Shown here one piece after another: positions 1-10,067 of a stretch of DNA of 64,000 bases. The translations under genes and the position numbers were made by a program. The notes beneath the pieces were generated by a model, which ran no database searches, had not been told where the DNA came from, and worked only from the letters and a program-made list of their open reading frames with translations. How positions within the stretch are numbered: the first letter of the stretch is position 1; each line of letters opens with the position of its first letter. The stretch spans positions 1,178,001 to 1,242,000 of the forward strand of contig NZ_WAAO01000002.1 in the NCBI RefSeq assembly GCF_008868005.1. The letters run 5' to 3'. This stretch comes from Microbacterium algeriense. GTDB taxonomy: Bacteria; Actinomycetota; Actinomycetes; Actinomycetales; Microbacteriaceae.

Positions 1-126
1 CGCGACGTTCTCCTTGTTGCCGATGCGGTAGCTCAGGCAGAAGCAGACGTTCGACGTCGGCTTCCTCGGCCCGACGAGCGTCGCGACGTCGTCGAACTCG
101 GTCGCGGGGCGAACCTCGATGGTCAT
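1..126 (-). CDS. GNAT-like N-acetyltransferase, N-terminal fragment
   Basis: Only the first 42 codons are inside the window; the gene runs off the left edge. The visible protein starts MTIEVRPATEFDDVATLVG and continues to a cysteine-containing segment (NVCFCLSYR). This resembles the start of a small group of GNAT acetyltransferases in which a conserved CxCL segment follows the first strand. It is the last gene on the minus strand and lies about 50 bases beyond the rluD-like stop, so it may be co-transcribed. The acetyl-CoA binding motif would lie outside the window, so the family call is tentative. Confidence 0.5.
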   Translation of the reverse strand, partial: MTIEVRPATEFDDVATLVGPRKPTSNVCFCLSYRIGNKENVA

Positions 127-174
127 GCGCTCAGTGTGGCGCAGACGTCGGACATCCTGCGGGAGAAGCGCGGA

Positions 175-1095
175 TCAGTCCCCGCGCAGCACGTCCAGAG
201 CGTGGCGGAAGTCCTCGGGATAGGGCGATTCGAACTGCACCCAGTCCCCCGTCGTCGGATGCGCGAAGCCCAGCCGGTGCGCGTGCAGCCACTGCCGCGT
301 GAGCCCGAGCCGCGCCGACAGGGTCGGGTCCGCGCCGTACAGCGGATCGCCGACGCAGGGGTGTCGGTGCGCCGCCATGTGCACGCGGATCTGGTGCGTG
401 CGGCCCGTCTCCAGATGGATCTCCAGCAGGGACGCCCCGGGGAACGCCTCCAGCGTCTCGTAGTGCGTGACCGACGGTTTCCCGTCCGGCACGACCGCGA
501 ACTTCCAGGAGTGGTTGGGGTGCCGACCGATCGGCGCGTCGATCGTGCCGGACAGCGGGTCCGGATGCCCCTGGACGACGGCGTGGTAGACCTTCTCGAC
601 GGTGCGGTCCTTGAATGCCTGCTTGAGCACGGTGTAGGCGTGCTCCGACTTCGCGACCACCATCAGACCGCTGGTGCCGACGTCGAGCCGGTGGACGACG
701 CCCTGCCGTTCCGGCGCTCCGCTCGTGGCGACGCGGAAGCCCGCTGCGGCCAGAGCGCCGACCACGGTGGGTCCGTCCCAGCCCACGGACGGATGCGCCG
801 CGACGCCGGTGGGTTTGTCGACCACGATGATGTCGTCGTCGTCGTAGACGATGCCGAGCTCGGGGACCGCGATCGGGACGATCTGCGGCGCCTCACGCGG
901 CTGCCACTCCACGTCGAGCCATCCTCCGCCGCGCAGACGGTCGGACTTGTCGAGGGTCACCCCGTCCAGACGTACGCCTCCCCCGGCCGCCACGTCCGCG
1001 GCGAAGGTGCGGGAGAACCCCATCAGCTTCGCCAGCGCCGCGTCGACACGCTGGCCGTCGAGGCCGTCCGGGACGGGCAGAGACCGTGATTCCAC
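175..1095 (-). CDS. RluA/RluD-family RNA pseudouridine synthase
   Basis: A 306-residue protein that isomerises specific uridines in RNA to pseudouridine, most likely in 23S rRNA. The family signature [13 protein letters not shown] lies near residues 134-147 and contains the catalytic aspartate of HRLD. An S4-like RNA-binding segment precedes it (residues 10-70), and the C-terminal [10 protein letters not shown] motif is present. The GTG start at 1095 was chosen because it lies two bases after the lspA stop, implying translational coupling; the open frame extends further upstream but would overlap all of lspA. The lspA-rluD pairing is a common bacterial arrangement. RluD itself versus another RluA-family member cannot be decided here. 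Confidence 0.9.
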   Translation of the reverse strand: MESRSLPVPDGLDGQRVDAALAKLMGFSRTFAADVAAGGGVRLDGVTLDKSDRLRGGGWLDVEWQPREAPQIVPIAVPELGIVYDDDDIIVVDKPTGVAAHPSVGWDGPTVVGALAAAGFRVATSGAPERQGVVHRLDVGTSGLMVVAKSEHAYTVLKQAFKDRTVEKVYHAVVQGHPDPLSGTIDAPIGRHPNHSWKFAVVPDGKPSVTHYETLEAFPGASLLEIHLETGRTHQIRVHMAAHRHPCVGDPLYGADPTLSARLGLTRQWLHAHRLGFAHPTTGDWVQFESPYPEDFRHALDVLRGD

Positions 1096-1097
1096 CG

Positions 1098-1775
1098 TCA
1101 GCGTCCCTCGGGGGCGGGCGCCGCACCGGACGACGCGGCGCCGTCGGAGGCGGCAGCGTCCGCCGGATCCTCCGCGCTCACAGCCTCGTCGTCCGTCTCG
1201 GTCGCCTCGACGGCGGCGGCCGCAGCCGCCTCGGCCTCCTCGTCGGTCTCGACGACGGGGTGATCGCGCTCCCGCGTGCCGTCGAAGCGGAGGCCGAAGA
1301 CCACCAGCAGCGCGACCGAGATCATGCCCGTCACGATGAAGATGTCTGCGACGTTGAAGATCGCCGGCATCATCCAGGGCATCGAGATCATGTCGACCAC
1401 GTGGCCGACGGGGAAGCCCGGCTCCCGGAACAGGCGATCGGTGAGGTTGCCCAGCACGCCGCCGAGGAGGCAGCCGAGCACCACGGCCCAGAGGCGGGAC
1501 CGGAGGCCGAACGCCTTCCACACGATCACACCGGCGACGATGGCCAGAGCGATCGTGAAGATCCAGGTGACCTCGGATCCGAGGGAGAACGCGGCGCCGG
1601 GGTTGCGCACGAAGTAGAGCTGGAAGAACTCTCCGAGAACCGGCACCACCTTCTCCAGGGGGAGGTTCTCGATCGTGAGGTACTTCACAAACTGATCGGC
1701 GGCCAGCACGAGCGCTGCGAGAATCGCAACGATCGCACCGGCCGCCGACCGACGAAGGGGTGGGCGTCCTGACAA
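1098..1775 (-). CDS. lspA: Lipoprotein signal peptidase (signal peptidase II)
   Basis: A membrane aspartyl protease that cleaves the signal peptide of diacylglyceryl-modified prolipoproteins. It is 225 residues with four predicted membrane helices. The two catalytic aspartates lie in GNLTDR (D113) and FNVADIF (D144), and the conserved [10 protein letters not shown] segment is at residues 56-65. A C-terminal tail of about 55 residues, very rich in Ala, Glu and Asp, extends beyond the usual 150-170 residue enzyme and is probably disordered and cytoplasmic. The start is TTG, nine bases after the divIVA stop, so the gene is probably co-transcribed with divIVA. Confidence 0.95.
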   Translation of the reverse strand: MSGRPPLRRSAAGAIVAILAALVLAADQFVKYLTIENLPLEKVVPVLGEFFQLYFVRNPGAAFSLGSEVTWIFTIALAIVAGVIVWKAFGLRSRLWAVVLGCLLGGVLGNLTDRLFREPGFPVGHVVDMISMPWMMPAIFNVADIFIVTGMISVALLVVFGLRFDGTRERDHPVVETDEEAEAAAAAAVEATETDDEAVSAEDPADAAASDGAASSGAAPAPEGR

Positions 1776-1784
1776 GAGGGCGCC

Positions 1785-2381
1785 TTACAGACCGATCGCG
1801 GAGACGGGCGTCGAGTCCGTGGAAGCCGACTTCTCGTCGAGGTCGCGGAGCTGACCCTCGATGTAGCCGCGCAGCTGCGAGCGGTAGTCGCGCTCGAAGT
1901 TGCGCAGCTCGGTGATGCGGGCTTCGAGCGTGTTGCGCTCGCGCTCGAGACGAGCGGTCTCTTCGCGCTGCTTGGCCTCTGCCTCGGTGCGGATGCGCGC
2001 GACCTCGGCCTCAGCCTCGGTGATGAGCTGGTTGCGCTTCGCCTCACCCTCGGCGACGTGCTCGTCGTGCAGACGCTGGGCCAGCTCGATGATGCCGGCG
2101 GTCGCGGTCGCGGAACCGGTCGGCGCAGGCTCGGCAGGAGCCTCGGCGACAGGAGCCGGAGCCTCGGCGACGGGCGCAGGCGCGGCCGTCGCGGCCTCGG
2201 GAGCGGCACCGGACTCGTAGGCGGCCAGCTTGGCCTTCAGCTCGGCGTTCTCCTCGAGAGCCTTGCGCCACTCGATGACGATCTCGTCGAGGAAGTCGTC
2301 CACCTCGTCCGGGTCGAAGCCGTCCTTGAAGCGGACGTGCTGGAACTGCTTGGTGACGACGTCATCCGGGGTAAGTGCCAT
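1785..2381 (-). CDS. divIVA: DivIVA/Wag31 polar growth protein
   Basis: A cytoplasmic coiled-coil protein that in actinobacteria marks the poles and septum and directs cell wall synthesis there. The N-terminal DivIVA signature [14 protein letters not shown] is followed by the lipid-binding segment with [13 protein letters not shown]. Residues 35-55 and about 105-185 form coiled coils, separated by an Ala/Pro/Glu linker (residues 56-90). At 198 residues it is shorter than mycobacterial Wag31. A strong Shine-Dalgarno (GAGGAG) precedes the ATG. The 169-base gap upstream leaves room for its own promoter in addition to read-through from yggT. Confidence 0.95.
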   Translation of the reverse strand: MALTPDDVVTKQFQHVRFKDGFDPDEVDDFLDEIVIEWRKALEENAELKAKLAAYESGAAPEAATAAPAPVAEAPAPVAEAPAEPAPTGSATATAGIIELAQRLHDEHVAEGEAKRNQLITEAEAEVARIRTEAEAKQREETARLERERNTLEARITELRNFERDYRSQLRGYIEGQLRDLDEKSASTDSTPVSAIGL

Positions 2382-2550
2382 GGGTGGCTCCTCTTTCGAT
2401 GAGTTCGATTGCCAGTATCGATGTATGGCGTGGTCGTGATGTGGCGCGAACCCGGGGCGCGCACCTGGGTGCCAGCATAGCCCCCGCGCCTCGGAGCCGC
2501 GATGTCACGACACCCAGACTGCGGGAACTCCCCGGAGATCCGCGCGGGGT

Positions 2551-2850
2551 TCAGCGCGCGAAGAGCCCGACGATGTTCATCAGGATCAGCACCACCAGCA
2601 GGGTGAGCGTGAACCCGAAATCGAGCGACAGCGAGCCGATGCGCAACGGCGGGATGAGCCGCCGGAAGAACCGGATGGGCGGATCGGTCACCGTGTAGAC
2701 CGCCTCGGCGGCGACCAGACCGAAGCCCTTCGGACGCCATTCCCGGTTGAACATCGGGATGTAGTCCAGGATGAGACGCGCGAAGAGCACGAAGATGTAC
2801 AGCAGCAGCACCAGATGGACGATGCTGGCGAGGACCGCGACCAGCTGCAC
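2551..2850 (-). CDS. YggT family membrane protein
   Basis: A 99-residue integral membrane protein with two predicted helices (about residues 5-25 and 75-97) flanking the family motif TDPPIRFFRRLIPP. YggT proteins are almost always encoded between sepF and divIVA in Gram-positive division clusters; the biochemical role is not established, though osmotic and division functions have been suggested. The GTG start lies three bases after the sepF TAG stop, so translation is probably coupled. Confidence 0.9.
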   Translation of the reverse strand: MQLVAVLASIVHLVLLLYIFVLFARLILDYIPMFNREWRPKGFGLVAAEAVYTVTDPPIRFFRRLIPPLRIGSLSLDFGFTLTLLVVLILMNIVGLFAR

Positions 2851-2853
2851 GGG

Positions 2854-3327
2854 CTACGAGTGGTCGAAGCCCGCAGACTCGACGTCTGCGTGCGCGATTC
2901 CCCCGTGACCCGACACCGCGATGTTCTCCGGCGAGAGCAGGAAGACCTTCGAGGTCACACGCTCGATGCGGCCGTACAGGCCGAGCGAGAGACCGCTGGC
3001 GAAATCGATGAGGCGGCGCGCATCGGCATCGCTCATCTGGGAGAGGTTGATGATGACCGGGACGCCCTCGCGGAAGCTCTCCGCGATCAGCTGTGCGTCG
3101 CGGTACTGCTTGGGGTGGACGGTGAGGATCTCGTTCACGGCTCCTGCTGACGGCTGGCGGACGGCGACGGGGCGACGCAGCGGCGTGACGGGAGCCGGTG
3201 CGGGCTCTTCGCGCTCACGGTCGCGTTCGCGGTGGGCGCGGGCGGGTGCCTGCGTCTCCTCCTCGTAGACCTCTTCCTCATCGGCGAGGCCGAGATACAC
3301 CATGGTCTTCTTCAGCGGGTTACCCAT
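2854..3327 (-). CDS. sepF: SepF cell division protein
   Basis: A 157-residue cytoplasmic protein that anchors FtsZ to the membrane; actinobacteria lack FtsA, so SepF is the main tether. An N-terminal amphipathic segment ([19 protein letters not shown]) is followed by a charged Pro/Arg linker (residues 25-60). The SepF dimerisation domain spans about residues 65-150 and includes the family signature VIINLSQM and [13 protein letters not shown] strong Shine-Dalgarno (GGAGGACACG) precedes the ATG. Confidence 0.96.
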   Translation of the reverse strand: MGNPLKKTMVYLGLADEEEVYEEETQAPARAHRERDREREEPAPAPVTPLRRPVAVRQPSAGAVNEILTVHPKQYRDAQLIAESFREGVPVIINLSQMSDADARRLIDFASGLSLGLYGRIERVTSKVFLLSPENIAVSGHGGIAHADVESAGFDHS

Positions 3328-3370
3328 CGTGTCCTCCGGTTCGAACGTTTCGGGCTGGTCTTTTCACAGG

Positions 3371-4081
3371 TTAACCCCGGTCTGGCCGGGGGCCGGTGAT
3401 TGCGGAGCCGATCCGCAGGTGTGTCGCGCCGATGGCGATCGCCTCGACGAAGTCGCCGGTCATGCCGGCGGAGATCCAGGTCGCATCCGGCTCGAGGGAG
3501 CGGACGCTCTCCGAGACGACGCGGAGCCGCGCGAAGGCTGCGGCCGGCTCCTCCTCCAGAGGAGCGACCGCCATGACACCGCGCAGTCTCAGGGAGGGCA
3601 GGGCGAGCACGTGCTCGGCGAGGGCGGCGGCCTCGGACGGGGCGACGCCACCACGAGCGGGGTCTTCGGTGAGGTTGACCTGCACCAGGACGTCCAGCAC
3701 GTCGTCGCCGTCGGCACCCGCACGATGCAACGCGTCGGCGAAGCGCTCCCTGTCTACCGAGTGCACGACGTCGGCGCTGCGACGGATCGCACCGGCCTTG
3801 TTGGTCTGCCCCTGGCCGATGAAGTGCCAGCGGAGGTCGAGTTCCCGGAGCTCGTCGACCTTGGCGGAGAGCTCCTGCTGACGGTTCTCCCCCACCTCCC
3901 GCACACCGAGCGCATGGAGATCACGCACGAGGGAGGCCGGGTGGAACTTCGTCACGACGATGCGCGTGATCTCAGCCGGTGAACGACCGGCGGCCCGCGC
4001 GGCTTCGGCGATCCGTTCGTCGATCGCCGACAGCCGCGCGGCCAGGTCCGATGGCGCCGGGACGCCGACCGGTGAGGTCAC
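3371..4081 (-). CDS. YggS/YlmE pyridoxal-phosphate homeostasis protein
   Basis: A 236-residue single-domain TIM-barrel protein of the PLP homeostasis (COG0325) family. The PLP-binding lysine is in the strand VVTKFHPAS (K45), and the conserved GENRQQEL and [12 protein letters not shown] segments are present. The GTG start overlaps the ftsZ stop (GTGA), so the two genes are translationally coupled. This position between ftsZ and sepF is standard in actinobacteria. The laccase-domain gene (pgeF) that some relatives carry here is absent. Confidence 0.93.
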   Translation of the reverse strand: MTSPVGVPAPSDLAARLSAIDERIAEAARAAGRSPAEITRIVVTKFHPASLVRDLHALGVREVGENRQQELSAKVDELRELDLRWHFIGQGQTNKAGAIRRSADVVHSVDRERFADALHRAGADGDDVLDVLVQVNLTEDPARGGVAPSEAAALAEHVLALPSLRLRGVMAVAPLEEEPAAAFARLRVVSESVRSLEPDATWISAGMTGDFVEAIAIGATHLRIGSAITGPRPDRG

Positions 4082-5229
4082 TTCAGGAATTCGGGGATGT
4101 CGATGTCGTCGTCCGCGAACGCCGGCTCGATGCTCGTGGCCGGAACACGCTGCTGCTGGGGCTGCGCGGGCTCGGCCGGCGCGCTCTTCGCGGCGGGCTC
4201 GGACTCCTCGGGGAGGGCGACCTCGGGAAGGCTCGCGGTGGACGGACGGGAGACCACCATCGGGTCGAGGCGCAGGGAGGGCTCCCCGCCGTCGAAGCCG
4301 GCCGCGATCACCGTGACGCGCACCTCATCGCCGAGCGTGTCGTCGATGACGGTACCGAAGATGATGTTCGCCTCGGGGTGCGCAGCCTCCTTGACGAGGT
4401 CGGCCGCGTCGTGGATCTCGAAGATGCCGAGGTTCGACCCACCCTGGATCGACAGCAGCACGCCGTGCGCGCCCTCGATCGACGCTTCCAGCAGCGGCGA
4501 CTCGACCGCCAGCTCGGCGGCCTTGATCGCACGGTCGGCGCCGCGCGCCGATCCGATGCCCATGAGCGCGGAGCCCGCCCCCTGCATGACGGACTTCACG
4601 TCCGCGAAGTCGAGGTTGATCAGACCGGGCGTGGTGATGAGGTCGGTGATGCCCTGCACACCGGCGAGGAGCACCTGGTCGGCGGTCGCGAACGCCTCGA
4701 TCATCGAGATGCCGCGGTCGCTGATCTCGAGGAGACGGTCGTTCGGCACCACGATGAGGGTGTCGACCTCTTCTTTGAGCTTCGCGACGCCCGCCTCGGC
4801 CTGGCTCTGGCGGCGACGTCCCTCGAACGAGAACGGCTTCGTGACGACACCGATCGTGAGCGCGCCGATCGACTTCGCGATGCGGGCGACCACGGGTGCG
4901 CCACCGGTACCCGTTCCGCCGCCTTCGCCCGCGGTCACGAAGACCATGTCGGCGCCGGTGAGGGCCTGCTCGATCTCCTCGGCGTGGTCCTCCGCAGCGC
5001 GACGGCCCACCTCGGGGTCGGCCCCCGCTCCGAGTCCGCGCGTGAGCTCGCGGCCCACGTCGAGCTTGACGTCGGCGTCGCTCATGAGCAGCGCCTGGGC
5101 GTCGGTGTTGACAGCGATGAACTCGACTCCACGGAGACCGAGATCGATCATGCGGTTGACGGCGTTGACGCCGCCACCGCCGACGCCGACGACCTTGATC
5201 ACGGCGAGGTAGTTCTGGTTCTGGCTCAT
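4078..5229 (-). CDS. ftsZ: FtsZ, bacterial tubulin homologue
   Basis: The GTPase that polymerises into the Z-ring. The protein is 383 residues starting [20 protein letters not shown]. The tubulin signature GGGTGTGG lies at residues 103-110 and the T7 synergy loop ([11 protein letters not shown]) is intact. The variable linker (about 315-370) leads to the conserved C-terminal peptide [11 protein letters not shown], which binds SepF and FtsW. The start at 5229 was chosen over an upstream in-frame ATG at 5280 because it has a GGAGG ribosome site six bases upstream and matches the family N-terminus. Confidence 0.98.
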   Translation of the reverse strand: MSQNQNYLAVIKVVGVGGGGVNAVNRMIDLGLRGVEFIAVNTDAQALLMSDADVKLDVGRELTRGLGAGADPEVGRRAAEDHAEEIEQALTGADMVFVTAGEGGGTGTGGAPVVARIAKSIGALTIGVVTKPFSFEGRRRQSQAEAGVAKLKEEVDTLIVVPNDRLLEISDRGISMIEAFATADQVLLAGVQGITDLITTPGLINLDFADVKSVMQGAGSALMGIGSARGADRAIKAAELAVESPLLEASIEGAHGVLLSIQGGSNLGIFEIHDAADLVKEAAHPEANIIFGTVIDDTLGDEVRVTVIAAGFDGGEPSLRLDPMVVSRPSTASLPEVALPEESEPAAKSAPAEPAQPQQQRVPATSIEPAFADDDIDIPEFLK

Positions 5230-5392
5230 GGCCGGCCTCCGATTATTCGAGCCTGGAAGGGGGTGAACCTTAAACCTCAACTAGAGGTGTAAAGTATTTC
5301 CCGGTATTGCGTTCTCTTGATCGAAGGTAAGCGCCGCCCGCCCGCGGACGCGCAACCATCTGGGCGTGTCGCGCCATTCCCCGCGAAAGCCG
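5230..5392 (-). promoter_or_regulatory. ftsZ upstream region with candidate promoter and inverted repeat
   Basis: This 163-base gap between ftsQ and ftsZ is the longest in the central part of the dcw cluster. It is noticeably AT-richer than its surroundings and holds a TACTTT hexamer and an ACCTC-N5-GAGGT inverted repeat (5274-5288). A dedicated ftsZ promoter between ftsQ and ftsZ is the rule in actinobacteria. A MerR regulator resembling FtsR, an ftsZ activator in Corynebacterium, is encoded at 34972-35655; whether it binds this repeat is inference. Confidence 0.5.
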
Positions 5393-6343
5393 TCAGCCGA
5401 CGACGGCAACGTCGGGGGAGGTCACGTCGATCGACCCCGCATCGGGGTGCGCGATCATCGTCGCGGAGAGGGTCACCGCCTTGAGCGCCGATTCCTCGGC
5501 GCTCCCCCAGACCACCGTCATCCCCGTGTTGAGAGTCAGGGTGACGTCGTCCGCCGTGGTCGCCCGGACGCCCGTCAGCGCTCCGCGGACATCGGCGGGG
5601 AGCGACCGCACCACCAGCCCCGCCGTGCGGAACGCGGTGGAGTCGACCCCGCCCGGCACATCGATCAGAGGCTGTCCCGCCGGCTGGTCGGCCGTCGTCG
5701 AGAGCGCGACACCGGCGGCATCGACCAGCGTGTACCCGGCCTCGGAGCGGATCACCCCGACCGGTGTCCGCTCCACGATGCGCACCGTGAGGTCGTGCGG
5801 CGGGCGCGCCTCGAGCGCGTAGGTCTCGATGAGGGGGAACGCCAGCAGCGCGGCCTTCACCTTGCTGGTGTCGACGAGCGCCAGCGGCGTGCCGAGCTGG
5901 TCCCCGAGGGCGGCCTCGATCGCGGTCGGGTCGAGCGTGCTGGCTCCGGCCACCGTGATCTTCTGCACCGCGAAGAGAGGGCTGTAGGCCGCGGCGACAC
6001 TGCCGCCGATCAGCAGGACGATGGCGCCGATGGCGCTCGACCAGATGATGCGCCGGCGTCGGGATCGCTGCGTGAAGCGCCGGATCTCGGCACGCAGCGC
6101 CTTGCGCCGCGCTCGCGCTGCACGCCAGACGTCACGCGTGGAGGTCGGCTGCGGCTCCCGGTCGGTGGCGTCGTCGGCGGCTGTGCCCTCGAGCGACGGA
6201 TCCGCAGCGAGCGAAGCGACGGACCGCGGGGCGTCATCGGCATCCCCGACGTCGCCGCGCACCCGGCGCGCCCTCGTGTCCTGCGCGGCATCCTGCTTCC
6301 CCCTGCCCTCCGGGGACGACGGAAGCGGTGCGGGCCGGCGCAT
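5393..6343 (-). CDS. ftsQ: FtsQ-type division protein with POTRA domain
   Basis: A bitopic membrane protein of the divisome core (FtsQ/FtsL/FtsB complex). It is 316 residues with a long hydrophilic cytoplasmic N-terminus (1-98), one membrane helix (99-120) and an extracytoplasmic POTRA domain (about 125-195) beginning LFAVQKITVAGAS. A beta domain follows, with the conserved ERTPVGVI motif at the junction. The ATG lies three bases after the murC stop. Its position between murC and ftsZ supports the assignment, as FtsQ sequences are otherwise poorly conserved. Confidence 0.93.
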   Translation of the reverse strand: MRRPAPLPSSPEGRGKQDAAQDTRARRVRGDVGDADDAPRSVASLAADPSLEGTAADDATDREPQPTSTRDVWRAARARRKALRAEIRRFTQRSRRRRIIWSSAIGAIVLLIGGSVAAAYSPLFAVQKITVAGASTLDPTAIEAALGDQLGTPLALVDTSKVKAALLAFPLIETYALEARPPHDLTVRIVERTPVGVIRSEAGYTLVDAAGVALSTTADQPAGQPLIDVPGGVDSTAFRTAGLVVRSLPADVRGALTGVRATTADDVTLTLNTGMTVVWGSAEESALKAVTLSATMIAHPDAGSIDVTSPDVAVVG

Positions 6344-6346
6344 CGG

Positions 6347-7747
6347 CTACGCCCCGTCTGTCCGACGCAGCGACTCGAGGACCTGCGGGATGATCTGATA
6401 CACGTTGCCGCAGCCCAGGGTCACGACGAAGTCGCCGTCCCTGGCGACTTCTGCGGTGTAGTCGGCCGCCTGCTGCCAGTCCGGCACGTAGTGCACATGG
6501 GAGGGGTCGCGGAAGGCGCCGCTCACCAGCTCACCCGTGACTCCGGGCACCGGGTCCTCCCTGGCGCCGTAGACATCGAGCATCACGGTGTGGTCCGCGA
6601 ACTCCTCGAGCACGTCGGCGAACTCCTGGTACATGTGCTGCGTGCGCGAATAGGTGTGCGGCTGCTGGATCGCGATGACCCGTCCGGTCCCGGCGATGCT
6701 GCGCATCGCCTCGAGCGCGGCGCGGACCTCGGTGGGGTGGTGCGAGTAGTCGTCGTACACCGTCACGCCGCGCGCGATCCCGTGCTGCTCGAGGCGTCGG
6801 ACCGTGCCGGCGAAGCCCTCGACGCCCCGAACGGCGTCGACCAGCGGGTAGCCGAGCGCCCGCAGCACGGCGACGGCCCCTGCGGCGTTGATCGCGTTGT
6901 GCACGCCCGGCACAGCGAGCTGCATGCGCACCTGCTCCCCGCCGTGGGTGAGGGTCGCGGCGACCGGCCCGGTCGTGACGATGTCGGTGACGCGCAGGTC
7001 AGCGCCCTCGGCCTGACCGAACGTGATCACGTTCGGGTGCGAGAGCCCGGCGCCGACGCGGAGCGCTCCGGCGTCATCGCTGGAGATGACCACCGCCTCG
7101 GTCGCGGCGTCGGCGAACCGCACGAACGCGTCGTGGAACGCCTCGTCCGAGCCGTAGTGGTCGAGGTGGTCGGGGTCGACGTTCGTGATCAGCGCGACTG
7201 CCGTGTCGTACAGCAGGAACGTGCCGTCCGACTCGTCGGCCTCGACGACGAAGAGATCTCCCGTGCCGGTCCCGCTGGACGTGCCGAGCTGTTCGATGAC
7301 ACCGCCGTTGACGAAGTGCGGGTCGGCGCCGAGCTCGCGCAGGGCCGTGACGATCATCCCCGTCGAGGTGGTCTTTCCGTGCGCACCGGCGACCGAGACG
7401 AGACGGCGCGAGCCGATCAGCCAGTGCAGTGCCTGGGAGCGGTGGATCACGTGCAGGCCTCGGGCCTTCGCGGTCACGAACTCCGGGTTCTCCGGCCAGA
7501 TCGCGCCCGTGTGCACGACGGTGTCGGCGTCGCCGAGGTGGGCGGCGTCGTGTCCCACGTGCACGGTGGCTCCGGCGGCGGCCAGCGCACGCAGGTTGTC
7601 GCTGTCTGCGCGATCGCTGCCCGAGACGCGGATCCCCGCGTCGAGGAACATCTTCGCGAGTCCGCTCATGCCGGAACCGCCGATGCCGATGAAGTGCGCG
7701 GAGGTGATCGTCTCGGGGATGGGGAGGGAGAGGTCGGGTCTGATCAT
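6347..7747 (-). CDS. murC: UDP-N-acetylmuramate--L-alanine ligase
   Basis: The cytoplasmic ATP-dependent ligase that adds the first amino acid of the peptidoglycan stem peptide to UDP-MurNAc. It is 466 residues, the normal size. The N-terminal Rossmann domain starts [14 protein letters not shown]. The ATP-binding loop [12 protein letters not shown] is near residues 116-127, and the Mur-ligase motif [12 protein letters not shown] follows. The C-terminal domain contains [11 protein letters not shown] and the RTQHMY segment. Confidence 0.97.
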   Translation of the reverse strand: MIRPDLSLPIPETITSAHFIGIGGSGMSGLAKMFLDAGIRVSGSDRADSDNLRALAAAGATVHVGHDAAHLGDADTVVHTGAIWPENPEFVTAKARGLHVIHRSQALHWLIGSRRLVSVAGAHGKTTSTGMIVTALRELGADPHFVNGGVIEQLGTSSGTGTGDLFVVEADESDGTFLLYDTAVALITNVDPDHLDHYGSDEAFHDAFVRFADAATEAVVISSDDAGALRVGAGLSHPNVITFGQAEGADLRVTDIVTTGPVAATLTHGGEQVRMQLAVPGVHNAINAAGAVAVLRALGYPLVDAVRGVEGFAGTVRRLEQHGIARGVTVYDDYSHHPTEVRAALEAMRSIAGTGRVIAIQQPHTYSRTQHMYQEFADVLEEFADHTVMLDVYGAREDPVPGVTGELVSGAFRDPSHVHYVPDWQQAADYTAEVARDGDFVVTLGCGNVYQIIPQVLESLRRTDGA

Positions 7748-7788
7748 GTCCGCTTCAGTCTACTTTTCTTCGGTCTCGATCGACCGCG

Positions 7789-8865
7789 TCAGGCCGTGAC
7801 GAGCGCGCGGTCGATGAGCGCGATCACGTTCTCGGTTCCGGTGCGGGTGCCGGCGTTCTCCGCGGCGGCCGCCATCCGCGCGATCCGCTCGTCGTCGCCC
7901 AGGAGCGGGACCACGATGCGGCGCACCGCGTCGCCATCGAAGGTCGCGTCGTCGAGCAGTTCGGCCGCCCCGGCGGCAACGGCTGAGCTGGCGTTCAGAC
8001 GCTGCTCGCCGTTGCCGACGGAGTAGGGCACATACAGGGCGGGGATGCCGAGAGCGCTGATCTCGCTCACGGTCGCAGCCCCGGAGCGCGAGACGATCAG
8101 GTTCGCGAGGGCGAACGCCAGGTCCATGCGGTCGACGTAGCGGCGCATCGTGTACCCCTCGACGCCAGGGTCGGCGAGATCGCTCCGCTCCCCCGTCACG
8201 TGCAGGAGCTGCCAGCCGGCCGCGAGCACGTCCTGCCAGGAGTCGCGGAAGGCGTCGTTGAGTCGCTGAGCACCCAGCGAGCCGCCGAACACGAGCAGCA
8301 CGGGACGCTCGGCGTCGAGACCGAAGTGCGCCGCGGCCTCGGCGCGCGATGCGGCACGGTCGAGCGCGATCACCTCGCGACGCAGCGGCATGCCGACCAC
8401 CTCGCCGGACCGGAGCGGGGTGCCGGCGAAAGCCACGCCGACGGCCGACGCCCGCCGAGCGCCCAGCACGTTCGCCAGTCCCGGCTTCGCATTGGCCTCG
8501 TGCACCACGAAGGGCACACCCTCGCGACGTGCCGCCACATAGGCGGGAGCCGAGGCATAGCCCCCGAAGCCGACGACCACGTCGACCCCGTGCCGCCGGA
8601 TGTGCTCTCGCACCTGGGCGACGGCGCGGCGGAATCGCGCGGGGAAGGCGAGGGCCTGGCGGTTCGGCCGTCGCGGGAACGGCACCTTGTCGACGATCAG
8701 CAGCTCGTAGCCGCGTTCGGGGACGAGACGGGACTCGAGCCCCTCCGCGGTGCCGAGCACAAGGAGGGTCGCGTCGGCGTCGCGTTCTCGAAGAGCATCC
8801 GCGACGGCGAGCAGGGGGTTCACATGGCCGGCGGTGCCACCGCCGGCGAGGAGGTACGAGGTCAC
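7789..8865 (-). CDS. murG: Undecaprenyldiphospho-muramoylpentapeptide GlcNAc transferase
   Basis: The membrane-associated glycosyltransferase (GT28) that converts lipid I to lipid II. It is 358 residues with the N-terminal glycine-rich loop LLAGGGTAGHVNP, the conserved VVGFGGYAS segment and the donor-binding SRSGAATVSEI region in the C-terminal half. The GTG start overlaps the ftsW stop (GTGA). A 41-base gap separates it from murC. Confidence 0.97.
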   Translation of the reverse strand: MTSYLLAGGGTAGHVNPLLAVADALRERDADATLLVLGTAEGLESRLVPERGYELLIVDKVPFPRRPNRQALAFPARFRRAVAQVREHIRRHGVDVVVGFGGYASAPAYVAARREGVPFVVHEANAKPGLANVLGARRASAVGVAFAGTPLRSGEVVGMPLRREVIALDRAASRAEAAAHFGLDAERPVLLVFGGSLGAQRLNDAFRDSWQDVLAAGWQLLHVTGERSDLADPGVEGYTMRRYVDRMDLAFALANLIVSRSGAATVSEISALGIPALYVPYSVGNGEQRLNASSAVAAGAAELLDDATFDGDAVRRIVVPLLGDDERIARMAAAAENAGTRTGTENVIALIDRALVTA

Positions 8866-10067
8866 CTGGCGACCCTACCCCGCTCGGCTGACTGCTTCTC
8901 GGTGACGGGGATCGTCCGTGCGAACGCCAGGAGGACGCCGCACGCGATGAGCACGGCGAGCAGTGCCGTCCCCCCCTGGGACATGAACGGGAGCGGAACA
9001 CCCATCACCGGGAAGACGCCGATGACGACGCCGATGTTCATGACCGCCTGGCCGACGATCCACACGGTGATTCCGCCGGCGGCGACGCGGATGAAGGGGT
9101 CCGGGGTCTTCCGGATGACGTGGAACGCTCCGACCGTGAAGAAGGTGAAGAGGGCGAGCACCACGATGCACCCGATCAGACCGAGCTCTTCGCCGACGAT
9201 CGCGAAGATGAAGTCGTTGCCCGCTGCGGGGAGCCACCCGTACTTCTCCTGCGAGTTCCCGAGACCGAGCCCGAAGATTCCGCCGGAAGCCATGCCCCAG
9301 ATGCCGTGGATCGACTGATAGCAGTCGGTGTCGTACAGCGCCATGTTGTCGCACGTCGCGGTGATGCGTCGCATCCGGTCCTCGCTGGACAGCGCGTAGC
9401 CCAGCACCGCGATGACGCCGAGGATGAGCGGCAGGATGAACAGCCGCAGCTTGACGCCGGAGAAGAAGAGGCAGCCGAGCAGGATGAGCACCAGCACCAT
9501 CGCGGTGCCGAGGTCCTTTCCGGCGAGGACGGTGCCGATCGCGAGCGCGCCGACCGGCACGACGGGGATGAAGACGTGGTGCCAGGTGCCGAGCATGGCC
9601 TGCTTGCGCAGCAGCACAGCGGCGATCCACAGGGCGAGGGCGAGCTTGAGGAACTCGGAGGGCTGGAGGGTGAAGCCGGCGACCTTGATCCAGTTCCGGT
9701 TGCCGCCGTCCTCGATGCCGAGCGGGGTGAACACGAGCAGCTGCAGCGCGACGGCTCCGAACAGGGCGGGCCAGGCCATCTTCTTGAGGAAGGCGACCGG
9801 CATGCGGCTGATCAGGAACATCAGCGGGATGCCGAGCAGGGCGAACACGCCCTGGCGCAGCGCACCGTCCATGGGGTTCTCGCCGCGGGCGACGGCGGTG
9901 GCGCTCGTGGCGGAGAGCACCATGACGAGCCCGAAGAGTGTGAGCAGCAGGGCGGTCGACGCGATCAGCAGGAACTCGGTCGACACCGGTGTGAACCGGC
10001 GCCCGAGCGAGACCCGAGCCGCGAGGCCCCCGGACTCAGAGCGCGGAGGGCGGGACACCTGCGTCAT
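8862..10067 (-). CDS. ftsW: FtsW, SEDS-family septal peptidoglycan glycosyltransferase
   Basis: A polytopic membrane protein that polymerises lipid II at the septum together with FtsI. The 401-residue protein has about ten predicted helices. SEDS motifs include NRNWIKVAGFTLQPSEFLKL, the catalytic aspartate segment AGKDLGTAMVL and the C-terminal PVMGVPLPFMSQGGTALL. Its start overlaps the end of murD by 32 bases. Assignment as FtsW rather than RodA rests on this location between murD and murG. Confidence 0.96.
   Translation of the reverse strand: MTQVSRPPRSESGGLAARVSLGRRFTPVSTEFLLIASTALLLTLFGLVMVLSATSATAVARGENPMDGALRQGVFALLGIPLMFLISRMPVAFLKKMAWPALFGAVALQLLVFTPLGIEDGGNRNWIKVAGFTLQPSEFLKLALALWIAAVLLRKQAMLGTWHHVFIPVVPVGALAIGTVLAGKDLGTAMVLVLILLGCLFFSGVKLRLFILPLILGVIAVLGYALSSEDRMRRITATCDNMALYDTDCYQSIHGIWGMASGGIFGLGLGNSQEKYGWLPAAGNDFIFAIVGEELGLIGCIVVLALFTFFTVGAFHVIRKTPDPFIRVAAGGITVWIVGQAVMNIGVVIGVFPVMGVPLPFMSQGGTALLAVLIACGVLLAFARTIPVTEKQSAERGRVAR

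Noticed and set aside
5366-8026. 886-residue plus-strand open frame
   Set aside because: Antisense to ftsQ, murC and murG, all of which have intact catalytic motifs.
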